Below, one piece after another: positions 13,556 to 17,368 of a stretch of DNA of 17,368 nt. Numbering within the stretch: the stretch's first letter is position 1; each line of letters begins with the position of its first letter. The position numbers and the translations under genes are program-made. Below the pieces are notes generated by a model, which was not told the origin of the DNA, ran no database searches, and saw only the letters and a program-made list of their open reading frames with translations. Source of the DNA: Treponema sp. UBA3870 (lineage in GTDB: Bacteria > Spirochaetota > Spirochaetia > Treponematales > Treponemataceae); the NCBI GenBank assembly GCA_002392275.1, contig DGGQ01000205.1, positions 1-17,368 of the forward strand. Reading direction: 5' to 3'.

Positions 13556-14551
13556 TTAACGTGCTATGCTTGAAAGCGGAATCTCGACCGAATAGTTGAG
13601 TGGAATGTTTTTGGCGTAAGTCGTGTCGGGGAATGTGAGTCCAGAGCTTAACGAGAATGTCGGGTTCTCACCGCTCTTGTTCAGGAGCTGGACTATGAAC
13701 GCACCAGCCTGGATTGTGTTCAGAGTCGCCTTCATCGGGATGGTTGATTTTTTGGATGAGACAACCGTATTTTTGGAGACCGGTCCAACATCGGCAATGC
13801 TTCCTGTCTTTGTGTTGATTGCGCACTCGTTGATTTTGAAATTCCAGTCAGCCGCTCCCTCGTTTCCTACGTTCAGGTCGAATGTAAAATCAATGTCCAT
13901 CGCGATTCCATCAAGAATGTCCGCAGTGAGTTTTTCGCCGGAAATGAGTTTTGTCGCAATCTGGGTGGCCTTTATGAGTCCAAGTCCACCCTTGAGCTGG
14001 CCCAGAAGCTCGTTGAATGTTGGCATCTTTACTTTGAAGTTTGCGACCGAAAGTGTCGGCTTGAAAACAGGAACCTCGAAATTTGTTTTGATTGGAAGTG
14101 TCAGCGACGTGGTTCCAAGTGCCGCCATTGCCGGAATCCTGCTTGTGTCGAGTGTGATGGAACCGTCGATGTTGAATGGAAGTGTCTTTGACGAGACGAA
14201 GGCTTTTGCAAGGTCAAGAATTGCCGTGTATGGAACCTTGAAAGTTGCGGTGTTTGTTGTGGTGGACTGGGCGTTGAGGTTCAGGCCGTTCCTTGTTGAT
14301 GCCGATGTGATTTTTTTGTTGTTACAGTCCACGTCCATCGAAATGTTTTTGAGCGATATGGACACGCCGTAAGGATTTTTGACCGCATAGTTGCAGTTGA
14401 ACGAAATTCCGTCCAAATCCAATCCAGCTATCGAAACCGATTTTACTTCCGCAGTTGGTGGCTGAATCACTCCGTCCAATGATTCGCAGGAAAAAGTTAA
14501 CAACGCCAGAATCCCCGCGAAGAGACCGGCGAACGCTGATGATTTTTTCAT
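13556..14551 (-). CDS. LEA type-2 (LEA14/WHy) family lipoprotein
   Basis: This 331-residue lipoprotein has signal KKSSAFAGLFAGILALL and lipobox T-F-S-C22. A LEA2/water-stress domain occupies about 35-135: 'VSIAGLDLDGISFNCNYAVKNPYGVSISLKNISMDVDCN...FKVPYTAILDL', with the family's 'N-P' turn after the second strand. Residues about 160-330 look like a second, more divergent beta-rich domain ('DFTFDLNVGNEGAADWNFKINECAI'), perhaps a repeat of the first. Bacterial LEA2 proteins are exported and mostly uncharacterised; a protective or lipid-contact role is guessed in other families. CAGGAG stands before the ATG. It is transcribed toward the peptidase. A terminator separates it from the lipoprotein gene upstream, so it likely has its own promoter. 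Confidence 0.8.
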   Translation of the reverse strand: MKKSSAFAGLFAGILALLTFSCESLDGVIQPPTAEVKSVSIAGLDLDGISFNCNYAVKNPYGVSISLKNISMDVDCNNKKITSASTRNGLNLNAQSTTTNTATFKVPYTAILDLAKAFVSSKTLPFNIDGSITLDTSRIPAMAALGTTSLTLPIKTNFEVPVFKPTLSVANFKVKMPTFNELLGQLKGGLGLIKATQIATKLISGEKLTADILDGIAMDIDFTFDLNVGNEGAADWNFKINECAINTKTGSIADVGPVSKNTVVSSKKSTIPMKATLNTIQAGAFIVQLLNKSGENPTFSLSSGLTFPDTTYAKNIPLNYSVEIPLSSIAR

Positions 14552-14651
14552 TTTGCAGCTCCTGATTTTATTTTTTTAAGGGGAAGTTAAATCCCTCTAC
14601 TATAGAATACTCCTGTTTTTTAAAAAATTCTACAAAAGTTTTTTGAATCAG

Positions 14652-14698
14652 CAAAAAAAGACCCCGAAATCTACCATAAAAACCGACAGATTCCGGGG
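14652..14698 (-). terminator. intrinsic terminator of the minus-strand lipoprotein operon
   Basis: On the minus strand CCCCGGAATCT (14698-14688) pairs with AGATTTCGGGG (14672-14662) at 10 of 11 positions, followed directly by TCTTTTTTTGC. It lies about 50 bases after the stop of the lipoprotein at 15474-14749. The AT-rich remainder, 14552-14650, should hold the promoter of the next gene; TATAGT at 14606-14601 (minus) is a possible -10 but no -35 is convincing. Confidence 0.85.
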
Positions 14699-14748
14699 AC
14701 AGGAGGAAGGTTGCCATTGATTCGGGTCACAGTTCCGAATCCCATTTG

Positions 14749-15474
14749 TTACCATTGTATGCTGTATGTTTTTTCTGCTGTCAGTGTCAAAAATTCAAGC
14801 AAGGGGATGCTGAAACTTGCCTTGTTCGAATCCGCCGAGCCATTTTTTGGAACAGCCGCGTTTTTTATGCTCTTTCCTTTTGGTGGGGCAAGAGTAACGT
14901 TTATTGCCGACTGCTCAAGCTCCTTTGCTATGTTTTCGCCATAGATTGAGGCAATCAGCATTTTGTAGTCGTCCTTTGACATGGTTTCGCCAGTAAAAAC
15001 TGGTGCCATGAACAAATCTAGATAGTTTTTGGTGGACTGAGGAAGACCGCCCGCGAATGTCTTTAGATTTTTTGGGGAAATCTTTAGCGCGAGTACGTTG
15101 GAGCCGCAAGTGACAAAATCTGCCGCCCTGAGTGTCCCTGTTGCATGTGTCTGTTTGTTTGCTGCAGGTAGTGTCCCGCTCATGTCCAGCGAATTTTCGT
15201 TTGGCGTGGAGACTTTAATGTTTGAAAAGTCGGAGTCCTTCATTGATTCGCGCATTACATCGGCAGAAAAAAAGTTGGTGGACTTGGATTTTCCCATTGA
15301 TGACGAGACGGATTTTATTGTGTCGGACAGGACCTTGCCAAAGCTCGTGCTGAATTCGACATCGGCCCCGCCATCTGTTTTTGCTGTGATGCTGACTTTG
15401 CTTGTGCAGCTTGCCAATCCAATAAGAACCAGCAGATAGACAAGCACGTAAATGTATTTTCCTGTGTGTTTCAT
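14749..15474 (-). CDS. lipoprotein of unknown function
   Basis: I do not recognise the family. The 241 residues begin with a basic start, a long hydrophobic segment (YIYVLVYLLVLIGL) and the lipobox L-A-S-C23, so it is probably an exported lipoprotein. The mature part is polar, serine- and lysine-rich, with 'SITAKTDGGADVEFSTSFGKVLSDTI' just after the anchor and no cysteine cluster or enzyme motif that I can see. The ATG at 15474 is preferred over an upstream in-frame TTG at 15498 because the signal peptide begins there. It starts 30 bases after the NlpC/P60 gene on the same strand and ends at a strong terminator, so the two form a probable operon. Confidence 0.75.
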   Translation of the reverse strand: MKHTGKYIYVLVYLLVLIGLASCTSKVSITAKTDGGADVEFSTSFGKVLSDTIKSVSSSMGKSKSTNFFSADVMRESMKDSDFSNIKVSTPNENSLDMSGTLPAANKQTHATGTLRAADFVTCGSNVLALKISPKNLKTFAGGLPQSTKNYLDLFMAPVFTGETMSKDDYKMLIASIYGENIAKELEQSAINVTLAPPKGKSIKNAAVPKNGSADSNKASFSIPLLEFLTLTAEKTYSIQW

Positions 15475-15504
15475 GCCTATAGAACAACCCTTGCCCAAAA
15501 TTTG

Positions 15505-16221
15505 TTACATGTCGTCTGTGTTATGCGTGACCAAATCTTCCGTTGACAGGAGTTTTCCCGGTGTCGGTAGATTTGCTGCGCTGGTTCCGACATTTTCCGT
15601 TGTTTCGCCCGGAATGTTGGATGGGGCATCGGATACTTTGTCGGCCACTGGGACTGTGGACTTTGGACTGTCCTCCTTCATCTGGATTTCCTGATTCGGT
15701 TCCGGAATTGGAGTTGGGGGGAGAAATCTTGCATAGCCGTAGAAATGTTTTTCCCAGTAGCTGTCGTTTATTGAGCTTACGATTACGCCTGTGTATTTTC
15801 CGTCGCTCGCCGAGTGGAGGAAGATTCTTTCGCCATCAAGTTTTCCTTCCCCGTGGTAAAGTCCAAGGTAGATTCCCACGTGGGTGATGTTGTATGTGCT
15901 GCCAGATTTTACGGCAAAGAAAATCAGGTCGCCGGGTTCACGTTCCTCCGGGCTGATGTGCTCCAGACTTTTGTACATCATGGCGGCAGTTCCGCTTATG
16001 TTTTTTTCGAGGGCCTGCTTTGCGACATATCCAACAAATCCGCTACAGTCCAGCCCTGTGGAAGGAGTTTTTCCTCCCCAGACGTATGGTGTTCCCTGCA
16101 GGGTGAGTCCATAGTCAATCAGCTTCTGTCTTTCGGCGGAAACCCTTGTCTCTCCAAAAATCTGAGCACAAATAATGGAAAAAAAGATTGCGGTGGTAAA
16201 AATCTTGCGGAAATTTTTCAT
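15505..16221 (-). CDS. secreted NlpC/P60 peptidoglycan hydrolase
   Basis: This is an exported cysteine peptidase that likely cuts peptide bridges of peptidoglycan. A signal peptide covers residues 1-23 (AQIFG). The NlpC/P60 domain spans about 30-168: 'LQGTPYVWGGKTPSTGLDCSGFVGYV' with nucleophile C59, 'PGDLIFFA' near 96-103, H114 in 'ITHVGIYLG' and H136 in 'FLHSAS' as the remaining catalytic positions. Residues about 169-238 are a proline, serine, threonine and glutamate-rich tail without domain signature. GAGAGGA is placed six bases before the ATG. It heads a two-gene unit with the unknown lipoprotein. Confidence 0.92.
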   Translation of the reverse strand: MKNFRKIFTTAIFFSIICAQIFGETRVSAERQKLIDYGLTLQGTPYVWGGKTPSTGLDCSGFVGYVAKQALEKNISGTAAMMYKSLEHISPEEREPGDLIFFAVKSGSTYNITHVGIYLGLYHGEGKLDGERIFLHSASDGKYTGVIVSSINDSYWEKHFYGYARFLPPTPIPEPNQEIQMKEDSPKSTVPVADKVSDAPSNIPGETTENVGTSAANLPTPGKLLSTEDLVTHNTDDM

Positions 16222-16485
16222 GTCAGGTCCTCTCGTTAAAAAATCAGTCGGGAAAGAGCTGTTATTCGCTCCATCAAAAAATAATATCGGCAGTTTGATT
16301 GTGATTTTGATTTATAATAGAAAAGACTTTGCTGATTTCCGATTTACAGGGGTAGAAAATATTTTTTTTAGCTAAAAGTTACAGAAAAAAGTGAAAAATG
16401 TCGGAAAAAATTGAGAAATTCAAAAAAAATTATGGAAAAAAGTGAAAAAATCACTGTCAAATTCCGTAAAAAGAGGTCAAAAGTA
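16222..16485. other. gene-free stretch with phased A-tracts
   Basis: This 264-base gap between divergent genes has no supported ORF. Its left part must hold the NlpC/P60 promoter, though no clear pair of boxes was found. From 16385 to 16450 it carries seven runs of A at 16385-16390, 16394-16398, 16405-16410, 16416-16418, 16422-16429, 16436-16441 and 16445-16450, roughly one helical turn apart. GAAAAAAGTGAAAAA occurs twice (16384-16398, 16435-16449). Such phasing predicts bent DNA and may act as an upstream promoter element for the gene at 16588. Confidence 0.55.
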
Positions 16486-16513
16486 TTGACTTGTTGGAAA
16501 AGTGTGATATTAT
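16486..16513 (+). promoter_or_regulatory. promoter TTGACT-16-TATTAT of the binding-protein gene
   Basis: TTGACT (16486-16491) and TATTAT (16508-16513) each differ from consensus by one base and are 16 bases apart, downstream of the A-tract region. The transcript would begin near 16520 and carry a leader of about 68 bases. GTGTT (16522-16526) and AACAC (16533-16537) make a small inverted repeat at the start of that leader, which could be an operator or 5' hairpin. Confidence 0.7.
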
Positions 16514-16587
16514 TTGGGTATGTGTTTCCTATAACACTACTTAATTTTAGAAAAAATCATACATGCCAAAAACAGGAGGTAATTTGT

Positions 16588-17368
16588 ATGAAAAAAATGT
16601 TGGTAGCAGGTTTTGCTGCTGTTGTTGCAGCATCATGCTTGTTTGTTGGTTGTCAGAAGAATGAAAAGGCTCCAGCTGCTAGTGACAAGAAAGAAGTTGC
16701 TGCAGAGGGAAAGGTTCTGAACATTTATGTTTGGAATGAAGAGTTCCAGACACGTGTTAAGAAGTATTATCCAGGATACAACGAAGCCAATGACACAATC
16801 GGCGACGTAAAAGTTAACTGGGTTATCACTCCTAACCAGGGCAACGCCTATCAGGACAAGCTGGATGAAGTTCTTGCTCAGCAGGCTTCAGCAAAGGCAG
16901 ATGACAAGGTTGATATCTTCCTTGTAGAGGCTGACTATGCTCTTAAGTACACAGACACACCTTATGCTCTCGATGTAAAGGCCGACCTCGGATTTACAGA
17001 TGCCGACCTCTCAAAGCAGTATCAGTATACAAAGGACATCATGACAGCCGGTGGAAAGCTCAAGGGTCTTACATGGCAGGCATGTCCAGCTGGTGTTATC
17101 TATCGCCGCTCAATCGCAAAGGACCTCTTCGGAACAGACGATCCAGATGCAGTTCAGGCAAAGATTTCTAACTGGGCAGACTTCGACAAGGTTGCCGCTG
17201 ATGCAAAGGCAAAGGGCTACTTCATGGTTTCTGGTCCAGATGATGACTACCGCGTATTCTCTGACAACGTGAAGTCTCCATGGGTTGTTAACGGAAAGAT
17301 CAATGTTGATGATTCAATCCGCGAGTGGGTTGCTCAGCAGAAGATTTACACAGACAAGGGCTACAACA
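16588..17368 (+). CDS. sugar-type ABC transporter substrate-binding lipoprotein (partial, 3' end beyond window)
   Basis: The frame is open for 260 codons to the window edge. A signal segment (KKMLVAGFAAVVAASCLF) leads to the lipobox F-V-G-C22, a lysine/alanine linker, then a family-1 solute-binding fold: 'VLNIYVWNEEFQTRVKKYYPGY', 'VNWVITPNQGNAYQDKLDEVLAQQ', 'DKVDIFLVEADYALKY' and 'LKGLTWQACPAGVIYRRSIAKDLFG', the usual order in carbohydrate-binding proteins. Substrate is not readable. AGGAGGT seven bases before the ATG is the best ribosome site in the window. Codons are strongly biased (AAG, CTC, ATC, CGC, ACA), unlike its neighbours, which with the promoter suggests high expression. Transporter membrane and ATPase genes may follow to the right. 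Confidence 0.88.
   Translation, partial: MKKMLVAGFAAVVAASCLFVGCQKNEKAPAASDKKEVAAEGKVLNIYVWNEEFQTRVKKYYPGYNEANDTIGDVKVNWVITPNQGNAYQDKLDEVLAQQASAKADDKVDIFLVEADYALKYTDTPYALDVKADLGFTDADLSKQYQYTKDIMTAGGKLKGLTWQACPAGVIYRRSIAKDLFGTDDPDAVQAKISNWADFDKVAADAKAKGYFMVSGPDDDYRVFSDNVKSPWVVNGKINVDDSIREWVAQQKIYTDKGYN

Noticed and set aside
13623..14372. 249-codon open frame on the plus strand
   Set aside because: It lies wholly antisense to the LEA2 lipoprotein gene, which has a signal peptide, lipobox, ribosome site and family motifs. The plus-strand product has no recognisable features.
16290..16325. Plus-strand TATAAT near 16314-16319 as a promoter
   Set aside because: The nearest TTGATT is only 12 bases upstream and no gene begins soon after it; the TTGACT/TATTAT pair at 16486-16513 is far better.
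1..17368. CRISPR array, tRNA or rRNA genes, insertion sequences
   Set aside because: No regularly spaced direct repeats, cloverleaf or rRNA-like segments, or transposase motifs were recognised by eye on either strand.

Overview
This window looks like chromosomal DNA of a spirochaete, most likely a host-associated Treponema. The grounds are moderate GC, many lipoproteins with relaxed spirochaete-type lipoboxes, an outer-membrane barrel, a dTDP-rhamnose locus and family resemblances recalled from memory. The genus is inference; no rRNA or tRNA gene is present to settle it.

Layout: positions 1-235 are mostly non-coding, with a possible membrane-protein tail (1-69) and a strong hairpin (91-126). 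A TetR-type regulator (874-236, minus) is divergent from a cyclophilin-like lipoprotein (1162-1638). Between their starts lie two matching operator-like palindromes and a GC-rich, hairpin-rich island. A transketolase-fold enzyme resembling 1-deoxyxylulose-5-phosphate synthase follows (1778-3544); it keeps the thiamine-diphosphate machinery but seems to have lost the residues that hold the substrate phosphate. Next is a compact operon making dTDP-L-rhamnose, rfbA-rfbC-rfbB-rfbD (3675-7199), followed by a SanA-type membrane protein (7301-7963). A pseudouridine synthase with an apparently leaderless promoter (8041-8793) is followed 15 bases later by an omptin-like outer-membrane protease (8809-9807) and then coaBC (9846-11039).

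An AbiE-type toxin-antitoxin pair (11091-12475) has a 37-bp palindrome over its promoter. A P1-family (S58) peptidase (12537-13499) converges on three minus-strand genes: a LEA-type-2 lipoprotein (14551-13556), an unrecognised lipoprotein (15474-14749) and an NlpC/P60 cell-wall hydrolase (16221-15505), the last two an apparent operon. The right edge holds phased A-tracts, a strong promoter and the first 260 codons of a sugar-type ABC-transporter binding lipoprotein (16588 to the edge).

Much of the window concerns the cell envelope: rhamnose precursor supply, SanA, omptin, peptidoglycan hydrolase and lipoproteins. The accessory-looking parts are the AbiE pair, the TetR/lipoprotein region with its GC island, and the AT-rich start of rfbC. 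No CRISPR array, insertion sequence or phage gene was seen.
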